Shown here: piece after piece, positions 1-5,081 of the stretch | Layout of the letters: every line of letters starts with the position of its first letter | Numbering within the stretch: the stretch's first letter is position 1 | NCBI GenBank assembly: GCA_021787505.1 | Contig: JAJYLU010000133.1 | Coordinates: 1-5,978, forward strand | Length of the DNA stretch: 5,978 nt | Source: Nitrospirota bacterium | GTDB taxonomy: Bacteria; Nitrospirota; Thermodesulfovibrionia; Thermodesulfovibrionales; UBA6898 | Reading direction: 5' to 3' | Notes under the pieces: model-generated | Seen by the model: only the letters and a program-made list of their open reading frames with translations | Database searches by the model: none | Told to the model about the DNA's origin: nothing | Made by a program: the position numbers and the translations under genes

Positions 1-73
1 GCGGTACACGTTCATCAGACTCGACTGACATGGCTGCTTCAAGAGCCTCCCAGGCCTTTCTATTTCTCCTCAC
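1..73 (-). CDS. possible 5' end of a divergent gene, product unknown (partial)
   Basis: On the minus strand a frame is open from a GTG at 73-71 to the window edge. It reads about 24 residues beginning VRRNRKAWEALEAAMSVESD, a charged, helix-like composition that looks more protein-like than the hydrophobic reading on the plus strand. An internal ATG at 31-29 is an alternative start, with a weak GAAG motif a few bases upstream; the GTG has no clear ribosome binding site. If real, the gene runs away from the phosphatase operon, and the two would share the control region at about 74-148. I do not recognise the family, and the piece is too short to exclude chance. Confidence 0.35.
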   Translation of the reverse strand, partial: MRRNRKAWEALEAAMSVESDERVP

Positions 74-78
74 CCTAA

Positions 79-107
79 TTGAGATTTTGCACGGTTTTGT
101 TTATCCT
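79..107 (+). promoter_or_regulatory. candidate sigma70-type promoter for the operon
   Basis: TTGAGA at 79-84 (5 of 6 matches to the -35 consensus) and TATCCT at 102-107 (4 of 6 to the -10) are separated by exactly 17 bases in an AT-richer stretch. Transcription would begin near 114, about 20 bases before the strong ribosome binding site at 133-140 and about 150 before the phosphatase start. This is the best promoter-like pair I see in the upstream region. It is a pattern match only, and a partner-switch operon could use an alternative sigma factor instead. Confidence 0.35.
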
Positions 108-132
108 ATGGCTGGTTGTTTTGAGGTAAAAG

Positions 133-140
133 AAAGGAGG
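133..140 (+). promoter_or_regulatory. strong Shine-Dalgarno site
   Basis: AAAGGAGG lies 8 bases before the ATG at 149, an almost ideal ribosome binding site. It is one of the best in the window, yet the ORF it serves is only 20 codons long. The phosphatase gene downstream has no comparable site. Confidence 0.6.
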
Positions 141-148
141 GACTGGCG

Positions 149-211
149 ATGAACGGTCAGCCGGATATTGTCACTGACGGTCCTAAGTTTCATGATTGTA
201 CTGATAGCTGA
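149..211 (+). CDS. small ORF, possible 20-residue leader peptide
   Basis: ATG at 149, eight bases after AAAGGAGG, opens a 20-codon frame (MNGQPDIVTDGPKFHDCTDS) ending in TGA at 209-211, followed at once by an in-frame TAG at 212-214. The frame is the same as that of the phosphatase starting at 266, so the two are separated only by the tandem stops and about 50 bases. It could be a translated leader that controls the operon, a relic of a longer N-terminus of the phosphatase, or chance. No membrane segment or known motif is visible. A T-rich run at 221-227 follows, but I see no convincing hairpin before it, so attenuation is not supported by structure. Confidence 0.35.
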   Translation: MNGQPDIVTDGPKFHDCTDS

Positions 212-265
212 TAGGCTCTTCTTTTTTGCCTTGAAAAAACTGCAGATAATCTGTTATGCATAGCT

Positions 266-1552
266 GTGGGAGAAAAACCTACCGAGATAAGCGGCGAAGT
301 CCTGAAGGGCATGGAAAAGAAGGTCGAGGACCTGAAGACGCTGATGGACCTTTCATCGGTAATCTCCTCGACACTCGATTTCAGCGAGCTGATCCCTATT
401 GTGATGGAGAAGGCGAAGGCGGTCATGGAGGCCGGGGCCTGCTCCATACTCCTCTATAACAAAGACGCGAACAGACTCGAGTTCGAGGTCGCCCTCTGCG
501 AGGAAGGTCCAACTTCAGAGCTGCTGAAAAAACATGTGACCCTTGAAATGGGGCAGGGCATCGCCGGATGGGTGGCCCAAAACCTTAAGCCCCTTGTTAT
601 CCCCGATGTCGGCTCAGACAAGAGGTTTTACAGAGACGCGGACAAACTGACCGGCTTCACGACAAAAAGCATAATCGCCGTCCCGCTTATCGGCAGGGGA
701 GGCCTGATCGGGGTCGCAGAGGTGATCAACCCCAAGAAAGATTACGACATGGAGATCTTTCAACTCCTTTGCAGGCAGTTCGCAATCGCCATTGAGAACT
801 CTCTTTATCACAAGGAATCCCTCGAGAGAGAGCGCATGAAGCAGGAACTCGATATCGCCTCCGCAATCCAAAAGAGCTTTCTGCCCGCATCGCCCGTTTT
901 CAGAAAAGGCAATCTCATTGTCTCGGCGAAGAACATTTCTGCGGCGAAGGTTGGGGGAGATATCTATGATTTTGTGGAACCGGCGGAGGGAAGGGTCGGT
1001 GTCCTCATCGGTGATGTCTCAGGCAAGGGTGTTTCTGCCGCCATTTATATGGCAAAGGTGAGCAGCGAGTTCAGATACATCGCCCGCCTGGCGGATTCGC
1101 CGTCGACGGCACTGGACCGGTTGAACATATCGCTGGCCGGGGCCCCGCGCGGCATGTTCCTGACCGGTATTTATATGATCGTCGACACTTCCACGGGGGA
1201 TTGCCATGTTTCCGTTGCCGGCCATCCCCCTTTTTTGTGGCTGTCCGACGGCGCCGTAAGGGTCATGTCCGTTCCGGCCGGCCCTCCTGTGGGGATTATT
1301 CCGTCGGAATATCCGTCTGCCTCATTCAGGCTCAACAAGGGTGACAGGCTTCTTCTGCTTACGGACGGCCTCTTCGACGCAAAGAACAGGGGCGGGCAGA
1401 GACTCGGGTTCGATGCGGTCGTGAAGTTTGTGACGGGACATCTCCATGACGAACAGCTCATCGAGAGGCTCGTGGATTTCGCCGACGATTTTTCAGGCGG
1501 AGGCGACAGGGCGGACGATCTGACGATAGTGGAACTTAAATGGGGGGCCTGA
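266..1552 (+). CDS. GAF-domain PP2C-type (SpoIIE/RsbU-like) serine phosphatase
   Basis: A 428-residue predicted cytoplasmic protein phosphatase. Residues about 25-180 form a GAF sensor domain (GQGIAGWVA at 96-104, IIAVPLI at 136-142, IENSLYHKE at 176-184). A short charged helix carries the LDIASAIQKSFLP linker (195-207) typical of RsbU-type proteins. Residues about 215-425 are a PP2C/SpoIIE domain with its metal-binding motifs intact: VGGDIYDF (229-236), GDVSGKG (249-255), AGHPP (318-322), LLTDGLFDA (364-372) and DDLTIV (417-422), so activity is expected. By family knowledge such enzymes dephosphorylate a STAS anti-sigma-antagonist phosphoserine; the likely substrate is the STAS protein two genes on. 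The start is uncertain: GTG 266 lacks a ribosome binding site, ATG 311 (residue 16) would keep the whole GAF domain, and in-frame stops at 209-214 bar anything further upstream. The signal sensed by the GAF domain cannot be read from sequence. Confidence 0.93.
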   Translation: MGEKPTEISGEVLKGMEKKVEDLKTLMDLSSVISSTLDFSELIPIVMEKAKAVMEAGACSILLYNKDANRLEFEVALCEEGPTSELLKKHVTLEMGQGIAGWVAQNLKPLVIPDVGSDKRFYRDADKLTGFTTKSIIAVPLIGRGGLIGVAEVINPKKDYDMEIFQLLCRQFAIAIENSLYHKESLERERMKQELDIASAIQKSFLPASPVFRKGNLIVSAKNISAAKVGGDIYDFVEPAEGRVGVLIGDVSGKGVSAAIYMAKVSSEFRYIARLADSPSTALDRLNISLAGAPRGMFLTGIYMIVDTSTGDCHVSVAGHPPFLWLSDGAVRVMSVPAGPPVGIIPSEYPSASFRLNKGDRLLLLTDGLFDAKNRGGQRLGFDAVVKFVTGHLHDEQLIERLVDFADDFSGGGDRADDLTIVELKWGA

Positions 1553-1565
1553 GATCAAGAGCGCG

Positions 1566-1991
1566 GTGGTAGTCAAGATACCTTCTCATCCGAAATACCT
1601 CTGCATTGTCAGAGAGGTGACGGCGAAGGTCGGACATATACATGGAATCGGTGAAGATTTGGTGGAGCAGCTAAAACTTGCGGTTGATGAAGCGTGCGCA
1701 AATGTAATAAAGTATGCATACGGGGGGGACGCGCGCAAGCGGATTGTTATCCGGTACAAGGTCGACCGTGGGTGGTTCGAAGTCGTCATTGAAGACAGCG
1801 GCGTCAAGGCGGACCCTGAGGCGATAATGGGCAGGAGACTCGAGGAGGTCAGGCCCGGAGGTCTCGGCGTCCATTTTATCAAGAGGTGCTTCGACATTTT
1901 CGAATTTGACGGGAAGAAGAAAAACGGCAACCGCCTCAGACTCGTCAGATACCTGAAGGAGAAAGATGAAGATCGATATAACGGAGCATAA
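1566..1991 (+). CDS. RsbW/SpoIIAB-like serine kinase (HATPase_c, anti-sigma-factor family)
   Basis: A 141-residue GHKL-fold ATPase. The N box is DEACANVIKYAY (residues 41-52, with E42 and N46 as catalytic and Mg-binding positions), the G1 box is EDSG (76-79) and the G2 region is PGGLGVHFIK (97-106), followed by GNRLRLVRYL near the end. The length fits stand-alone RsbW-type kinases; there is no sensor or membrane part. Known relatives bind a sigma factor and phosphorylate a STAS protein on serine. Here the gene begins 13 bases after the phosphatase and overlaps the STAS gene by 26 bases, so the STAS protein is the obvious substrate. No sigma factor lies in the window, so true anti-sigma function is unproven. 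The GTG start at 1566 has only a weak AAGAG upstream (1557-1561). Confidence 0.9.
   Translation: MVVKIPSHPKYLCIVREVTAKVGHIHGIGEDLVEQLKLAVDEACANVIKYAYGGDARKRIVIRYKVDRGWFEVVIEDSGVKADPEAIMGRRLEEVRPGGLGVHFIKRCFDIFEFDGKKKNGNRLRLVRYLKEKDEDRYNGA
1956..1961 (+). promoter_or_regulatory. ribosome binding site of the STAS gene
   Basis: AAGGAG ends four bases before the ATG at 1966 and lies inside the 3' end of the kinase gene, which continues to 1991. It supports ATG 1966 as the STAS start and hence the 26-base overlap. Confidence 0.6.
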
Positions 1992-2295
1992 CGGGGCAAA
2001 GGTTTTTTCCTTGTCCGGCGACATCGACCTGTATTCGTCTCCGGCGTTAAGGAAGGAATTGATCTTCTTCATAGGGAAAAAAGTCCCCCTGCTGCTCGTC
2101 GATTTCAGAGACGTCTCATATATCGACAGCTCCGGGATCGCGACGCTCGTCGAGGGGCTCAGGGGTATGATGTCGCACGGCGGAAAATTAAAGCTTTTCG
2201 GGATCCCGGAGAGGATCGTCGAGATATTCGCCTTCTCGAAGCTGGACAAGGTATTCGATATCTGCGGTAGCCTTGACGATGCCGTCAAAGACTGA
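1966..2295 (+). CDS. STAS-domain protein: RsbV-like anti-sigma antagonist and/or MlaB-like transporter subunit
   Basis: A 109-residue single STAS domain. The core VFSLSGDIDLYSSPALRKEL (residues 13-32) is the usual first strand and helix, and YIDSSGIATL (52-61) holds the phosphorylation loop with Ser55/Ser56 next to Asp54, as in RsbV and SpoIIAA. KLKLFGI (74-80) and VFDI (96-99) are the later strands. The gene overlaps the kinase gene by 26 bases and mlaE by 17. In the RsbU/W/V logic this is the phospho-switch target. In Mla systems a STAS protein (MlaB) binds the ATPase MlaF and is needed for transporter activity. Position next to mlaE favours an MlaB role, while the DSSG site and the kinase/phosphatase neighbours favour an RsbV role; it may do both. 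Domain identity is clear and the partner is inferred. Confidence 0.92.
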   Translation: MKIDITEHNGAKVFSLSGDIDLYSSPALRKELIFFIGKKVPLLLVDFRDVSYIDSSGIATLVEGLRGMMSHGGKLKLFGIPERIVEIFAFSKLDKVFDICGSLDDAVKD

Positions 2296-3085
2296 GGCAT
2301 TCTTCGGGTCTGTCGGCCGGCGGGTCATCCTCTTCGGGAGGGACGTACATTATGCGTCGAAGATAATAAACGACGCCTTCTATTGGACCTTCGTATCACC
2401 GGTGAAAGGGAAGCCGGTCCGGGTCAGAGCGACCATATCCGAGATCGTGAAGGCCGGATATAACGCTGTCCCGATCGTTGCGGTCATATCGCTTTTTGTA
2501 GGGATAATCCTGGCCCTGCAGGCGGCGTATCAGCTCAAGAGGGTCGGCGCGCTGATATACGTGGCCAACCTGGTCGGGGTCTCGATCACAAGGGAGTTGG
2601 GGCCCATACTGACCGCGATAATCGTCGCCGGAAGAAGCGGCTCGGCCTTCGCCGCTGAGATAGGTTCGATGAAATCGGCCGAAGAGGTTGATGCCCTTGT
2701 CACGATGGGCATCAACCCGGTGAGGTTCCTTGTTACACCGAAACTTCTTGCGCTCATGTTCATGCTGCCGGCACTGACTGTTTTTGCCGACATGATAGGG
2801 ATATTCGGGGGGTTTCTCCTTTCGACGACGGTAATCGGCATCCACCCCTACAATTATTTCCAGCAGTCGGTCAATGCCCTTTTGGTGAAGGACGTTATGA
2901 CCGGGTTAGTGAAGGCGTGGGCCTTCGGCATCGTAATTACGATAGTCGGCGCGTATCAGGGCTTCAAGGTCGAGGGGGGTGCAGAGGAGGTGGGCAGGAG
3001 GACCACGGCTTCGGTGGTCGCATCCATTTTCCTTGTAATCGTTTTTGATCTTTTCTTTACGACCTTGTTCTATTACTTTACATAG
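2279..3085 (+). CDS. mlaE: MlaE-family ABC transporter permease
   Basis: A 268-residue inner-membrane permease of the MlaE/YrbE family, which moves phospholipid or related hydrophobic substrates together with MlaF and MlaD. Numbered from ATG 2279, hydrophobic segments lie at about 62-83, 110-130, 159-188, 211-228 and 243-266. The family hallmark is the stretch from RELGPILTAIIVAGRSGSAF (105-124) through AEIGSMKSAEEVDAL (126-140) to MGINPVRFL (143-151). A second conserved block, GAYQGF (224-229) to VGRRTTASVVAS (238-249), precedes the last helix. Length is normal. ATG 2279 lies within the STAS gene, overlapping it by 17 bases; TTG 2273 would add two residues. No good ribosome binding site precedes it, so translation probably depends on coupling to the STAS gene. 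Its partner mlaF is displaced by 272 bases of repeat-rich DNA. Confidence 0.95.
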   Translation: MPSKTEAFFGSVGRRVILFGRDVHYASKIINDAFYWTFVSPVKGKPVRVRATISEIVKAGYNAVPIVAVISLFVGIILALQAAYQLKRVGALIYVANLVGVSITRELGPILTAIIVAGRSGSAFAAEIGSMKSAEEVDALVTMGINPVRFLVTPKLLALMFMLPALTVFADMIGIFGGFLLSTTVIGIHPYNYFQQSVNALLVKDVMTGLVKAWAFGIVITIVGAYQGFKVEGGAEEVGRRTTASVVASIFLVIVFDLFFTTLFYYFT

Positions 3086-3090
3086 TCCAT

Positions 3091-3096
3091 AAGGAG
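3091..3096 (+). promoter_or_regulatory. orphan Shine-Dalgarno-like site after mlaE
   Basis: AAGGAG lies 5 bases after the mlaE stop codon, where the ribosome binding site of the next gene would be expected. The nearest starts are a TTG at 3098 (one base away, too close) and an ATG at 3113 (16 bases away, too far), both leading into repeat DNA. It may be a relic of the original mlaF leader, cut off by the insertion of the repeats, or chance. Confidence 0.3.
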
Positions 3097-3132
3097 ATTG
3101 ATTTCGCACAAAATGACAAGAAAGAATGACCC

Positions 3133-3165
3133 CAGAGACGCGGAGATCACAGAGAGTTTTTTAGG
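3133..3165. repeat. purine-rich tract, possible dispersed-repeat fragment
   Basis: A purine-rich stretch of cAGAGa-type repeats (CAGAGACGCGGAGATC followed by ACAGAGAG and a run of six T). It has no start-codon context and no coding look. From memory, similar CAGAGACGCAGAG-type tracts recur between genes in some environmental bacterial genomes, but I cannot confirm copies here. Confidence 0.25.
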
Positions 3166-3192
3166 AGCATGCAAACATCGGTTAATAAAATC

Positions 3193-3230
3193 CCTCCTAA
3201 CCTCCCTTTGTCATGGGGAGGTATTGGAGG
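3193..3230. repeat. imperfect inverted repeat (CCTCC-rich / GGAGG-rich arms)
   Basis: The left arm, CCTCCTAACCTCCC at 3193-3206, can pair with GGGAGGTATTGGAGG at 3216-3230 with one bulged base and a small central mismatch, around a loop at 3207-3215. The alternating C/T and G/A arms match the style of short dispersed intergenic repeats rather than a transcription terminator, since no T-run follows. Confidence 0.5.
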
Positions 3231-3266
3231 TATTCGCCCTCTTAGGAGTAACGCCCCCAGGCTCCC

Positions 3267-3282
3267 TGCCTGCCGGCAGGCA
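3267..3282. repeat. perfect 16-base palindrome
   Basis: TGCCTGCCGGCAGGCA is identical to its own reverse complement over all 16 bases. It sits between the two hairpins of the gap. With no central loop it would suit binding by a dimeric protein, or act as a repeat core. It is not near the start of a gene in the usual operator position. Confidence 0.55.
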
Positions 3283-3292
3283 CTGCTCCTTT

Positions 3293-3315
3293 CCCCCTCT
3301 TAAGATAAGAGGGGG
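3293..3315. repeat. perfect hairpin, 10-base stem and 3-base loop
   Basis: CCCCCTCTTA (3293-3302) and TAAGAGGGGG (3306-3315) are exact reverse complements around AGA. The stem can extend outward, with bulged bases, into CTCCTTT (from about 3286) on the left and AAAAGGGGAG on the right. The plus strand after it reads TAAAAGGGGAG, so it is not a typical rho-independent terminator. It lies about 40 bases before mlaF and could slow transcription or stabilise a processed mlaF-mlaD mRNA. Confidence 0.6.
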
Positions 3316-3357
3316 TAAAAGGGGAGTTATGATCCAGGGGCTAGGGGAGATTTTCCG

Positions 3358-4158
3358 GTGATGTCCGCGGCTATGGAAAATGCGATAGAAGTCACAGGTC
3401 TCCGGACCCATTACGGTCAGAGGGAAATACTGAAGGGCATAAGCATCTCCATACCGCGCGGTAAGACGTCCGTTATACTCGGAGGGAGCGGCTGCGGAAA
3501 AAGTACGCTCCTGAAACACCTCATCGGTCTCTTAAGGCCGACAGAGGGGAAGATCGCCATCAACGGCAGAGACATCGCGGCGATGGATGAGGAGGAACTG
3601 AACGGGGTCCGCCGGAAGATGGGAGTGCTCTTCCAGGGCGCAGCGCTGCTGAATTCTCTGACCGTTGCCGAAAACGTCGCCCTCCCGATACGTGAACATG
3701 CCAGACTCAATGAGTCTACGGTCATGATAATGGTCCGGATGAAGCTCGATCTCGTTGGGCTATCGGGCTTCGAGAATTTTTATCCCTCCCAGCTCTCCGG
3801 AGGGATGAAGAAAAGGGCGGGACTCGCCCGCGCTATAGCGCTGGACCCCGAATTACTGTTTTTTGATGAGCCCTCAGCCGGTCTCGATCCGGTTACGGCC
3901 GCTGGTCTCGACGACCTTATACTGAAGCTCAGAAACGTTTTCGGGATGACTATAGTCGTTGTGACGCATGAACTGCCCAGTGTATTCACGATTGCAGATT
4001 ATGTTATCATGCTCGATGCCGGAGAAGTCATCTTTTCCGGTATACTGGATGACCTGAGAAACTCTCAAAATGAGAGGGTCAGGATGTTCCTGGAAAGAAG
4101 ACCCGAAACCAGGACCTACTCGCCTGACGATTATTTCAGATTTATCGTAGGCGACTGA
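3358..4158 (+). CDS. mlaF: MlaF-family ABC transporter ATP-binding protein
   Basis: A 266-residue ABC ATPase that powers the MlaE permease from the cytoplasmic side. Visible motifs are Walker A GGSGCGKST (residues 42-50), Q-loop FQGAALLNSLTV (92-103, Q93), signature LSGGMKKRAGLARA (146-159), Walker B LLFFDEPSAGLDP (166-178, D170 and E171) and the H-loop histidine in VTHEL (202-206, H204). The LSGGM(K/R)KR signature and the Q-loop sequence are characteristic of MlaF/Ttg2A rather than other ABC families. The C-terminal tail (about 230-266) reaches beyond the core, as in MlaF, where this region helps to bind MlaB. GTG 3358, ATG 3361 and ATG 3373 are all possible starts; GGGGAGA at 3344-3350 fits 3358 or 3361. 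mlaD follows after 20 bases. Confidence 0.95.
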   Translation: MMSAAMENAIEVTGLRTHYGQREILKGISISIPRGKTSVILGGSGCGKSTLLKHLIGLLRPTEGKIAINGRDIAAMDEEELNGVRRKMGVLFQGAALLNSLTVAENVALPIREHARLNESTVMIMVRMKLDLVGLSGFENFYPSQLSGGMKKRAGLARAIALDPELLFFDEPSAGLDPVTAAGLDDLILKLRNVFGMTIVVVTHELPSVFTIADYVIMLDAGEVIFSGILDDLRNSQNERVRMFLERRPETRTYSPDDYFRFIVGD

Positions 4159-4163
4159 CGACT

Positions 4164-4170
4164 GGAGGTG
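4164..4170 (+). promoter_or_regulatory. ribosome binding site of mlaD
   Basis: GGAGGTG ends 8 bases before the GTG at 4179 and decides that start. A second purine run, AAGGA, abuts the GTG directly and is too close to act. Confidence 0.6.
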
Positions 4171-4178
4171 GCCAAGGA

Positions 4179-5081
4179 GTGAAGGAAGAAATCAAGGCAG
4201 GGATAATCGTCGTCTCTTCTTTTCTTGCCCTCAGCGCCCTGGTGGTCCTTATCGGCGGGAGCCATTTTTTCGAGAAGCTCGACAGATACACCGTAAAGAT
4301 AACGAATGCCACGGGGCTTGAAGTCGGCAGCCAGGTGAAGCTGGGAGGGGTGAGGGTCGGCAGTGTTACGGCTATCAAGGAGCCGGCCGGACCCGGCAAG
4401 CGGGTCACGATAGAGATCGGCATTAAGCAGGGGACGCCCGTGTACAATGGGACGAGGGCGATGATCACCCAGAACGGTTTTGTCGGCGATATTTTCATGC
4501 TCCTTGCAGTCGACAAGACGACCGACGGAAGGATAACACCGGGCGGCGAGATCCCGGCGGAGGAGTCGCCGGACTTTGCGCAGATCATGGCAAGACTTGA
4601 CGGTCTTTCTCAGACCGTGGAAGGACTCGTAAAAGACGTCGACAAACTTTTCAGTCCGAAGAATTTGGGCGAGATAGAAAGGCTCATCGGCAACACCAAT
4701 AAGGCGGTCGTAAACGGTTCCGCAAATATCGGGAAGGTCGCCTCCTCCCTGAAGGCCACGACCGACAAACTTGAAGTTGTCCTGGGTGAGGTCGAAGACC
4801 TGGTTAAGACGAACAAGCCCGAGGTCGCCGCTCTGATAAAGAAGGCCAGGGAAGACCTCGACAGAGCGGGCGACATGATCAGGTCGCTCGATGCCGCGGC
4901 GAAATCGGCCCAAAAAACGACTGGGTCCGTAGACAGGGCGATTGAGCAGCAGGCAGCAGGTCTCGGCAACCTGGTGGATACCCTCACGAGGACTGCCGAG
5001 GACCTGCAGGACCTCCTGCAGGAGGTAAAACAAAAGCCATGGAGCGTCATATATAAGGAGGGGAAAGTTGAGGGAGAGTAA
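4179..5081 (+). CDS. mlaD: MlaD-family MCE-domain substrate-binding protein
   Basis: A 300-residue MCE protein anchored in the inner membrane and facing the periplasm, where family members form hexameric rings that carry lipid to and from the permease. Residues about 7-26 are the single N-terminal membrane helix after a charged KEEIKAG start. The MCE domain spans about 37-115, with LEVGSQVKLGGVRVGSV (47-63) and the conserved NGFVGDIFM loop (99-107). After PDF (131-133) the protein is almost wholly helical (about 134-285), rich in D/E/K/A heptad-like sequence, and ends with KQKPWSVIYKEGK (284-296), a tail common in longer MlaD proteins. It is far longer than E. coli MlaD (about 180 residues) because of this helical extension, which could form a tube or needle across the periplasm. 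It overlaps the lipoprotein gene by 14 bases. Confidence 0.93.
   Translation: MKEEIKAGIIVVSSFLALSALVVLIGGSHFFEKLDRYTVKITNATGLEVGSQVKLGGVRVGSVTAIKEPAGPGKRVTIEIGIKQGTPVYNGTRAMITQNGFVGDIFMLLAVDKTTDGRITPGGEIPAEESPDFAQIMARLDGLSQTVEGLVKDVDKLFSPKNLGEIERLIGNTNKAVVNGSANIGKVASSLKATTDKLEVVLGEVEDLVKTNKPEVAALIKKAREDLDRAGDMIRSLDAAAKSAQKTTGSVDRAIEQQAAGLGNLVDTLTRTAEDLQDLLQEVKQKPWSVIYKEGKVEGE
5055..5061 (+). promoter_or_regulatory. ribosome binding site of the lipoprotein gene
   Basis: AAGGAGG lies 6 bases before TTG 5068, inside the 3' end of mlaD. The strong site and ideal spacing justify the rare TTG start, which puts the signal peptide and lipobox at the right distance from the N-terminus. Confidence 0.65.

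Larger units (their letters stand above)
3086..3357. other. repeat-rich gap between mlaE and mlaF
   Basis: These 272 bases separate two genes that are normally adjacent or overlapping. I see no convincing gene. The stretch contains, in order, an AAGGAG site (3091-3096), a purine-rich tract (3133-3165), an imperfect hairpin of C/T-rich and G/A-rich arms (3193-3230), a perfect 16-base palindrome (3267-3282) and a perfect 10-base-stem hairpin (3293-3315). An 87-codon frame from TTG 3098 to TGA 3361 spans it, but its product shows no domain and is largely the translation of the repeats. The style resembles dispersed palindromic repeats or miniature-element debris inserted inside an operon. None of the hairpins is followed by a clear T-run on the plus strand, so they are not obvious terminators. 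Confidence 0.6.

Noticed and set aside
30..152. Plus-strand 40-codon frame ending at TGA 150-152, overlapping ATG 149
   Set aside because: It has no ribosome binding site, it overlaps the promoter-like pair, and its first part reads as the antisense of a more credible minus-strand frame.
209..230. Attenuator-type terminator at the T-run before the phosphatase
   Set aside because: Only a stem of about three base pairs can be formed before the T-rich run.
1671..2300. 209-codon minus-strand open frame across the kinase and STAS genes
   Set aside because: It lies opposite two well-supported genes and spans their junction; its composition is that of an antisense reading of biased codons.
3193..3315. 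CRISPR array or rho-independent terminators in the repeat-rich gap
   Set aside because: The repeats are inverted and differ from each other, with no regular spacers, and no T-run follows the stems on the plus strand.
3098..3361. 87-codon plus-strand frame in the mlaE-mlaF gap as a protein gene
   Set aside because: Its product is largely a translation of inverted repeats, with no domain and a poorly spaced binding site; kept only as a possible translational bridge.
3211..3519. Minus-strand frame across the gap and the start of mlaF
   Set aside because: Half of it is repeat sequence and half is antisense to the conserved Walker A region of mlaF.
4131..5033. 300-codon minus-strand open frame opposite mlaD
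   Set aside because: It is a shadow of mlaD: the plus-strand product has clear MCE motifs, a membrane anchor and a ribosome binding site, while the antisense product shows no domain.
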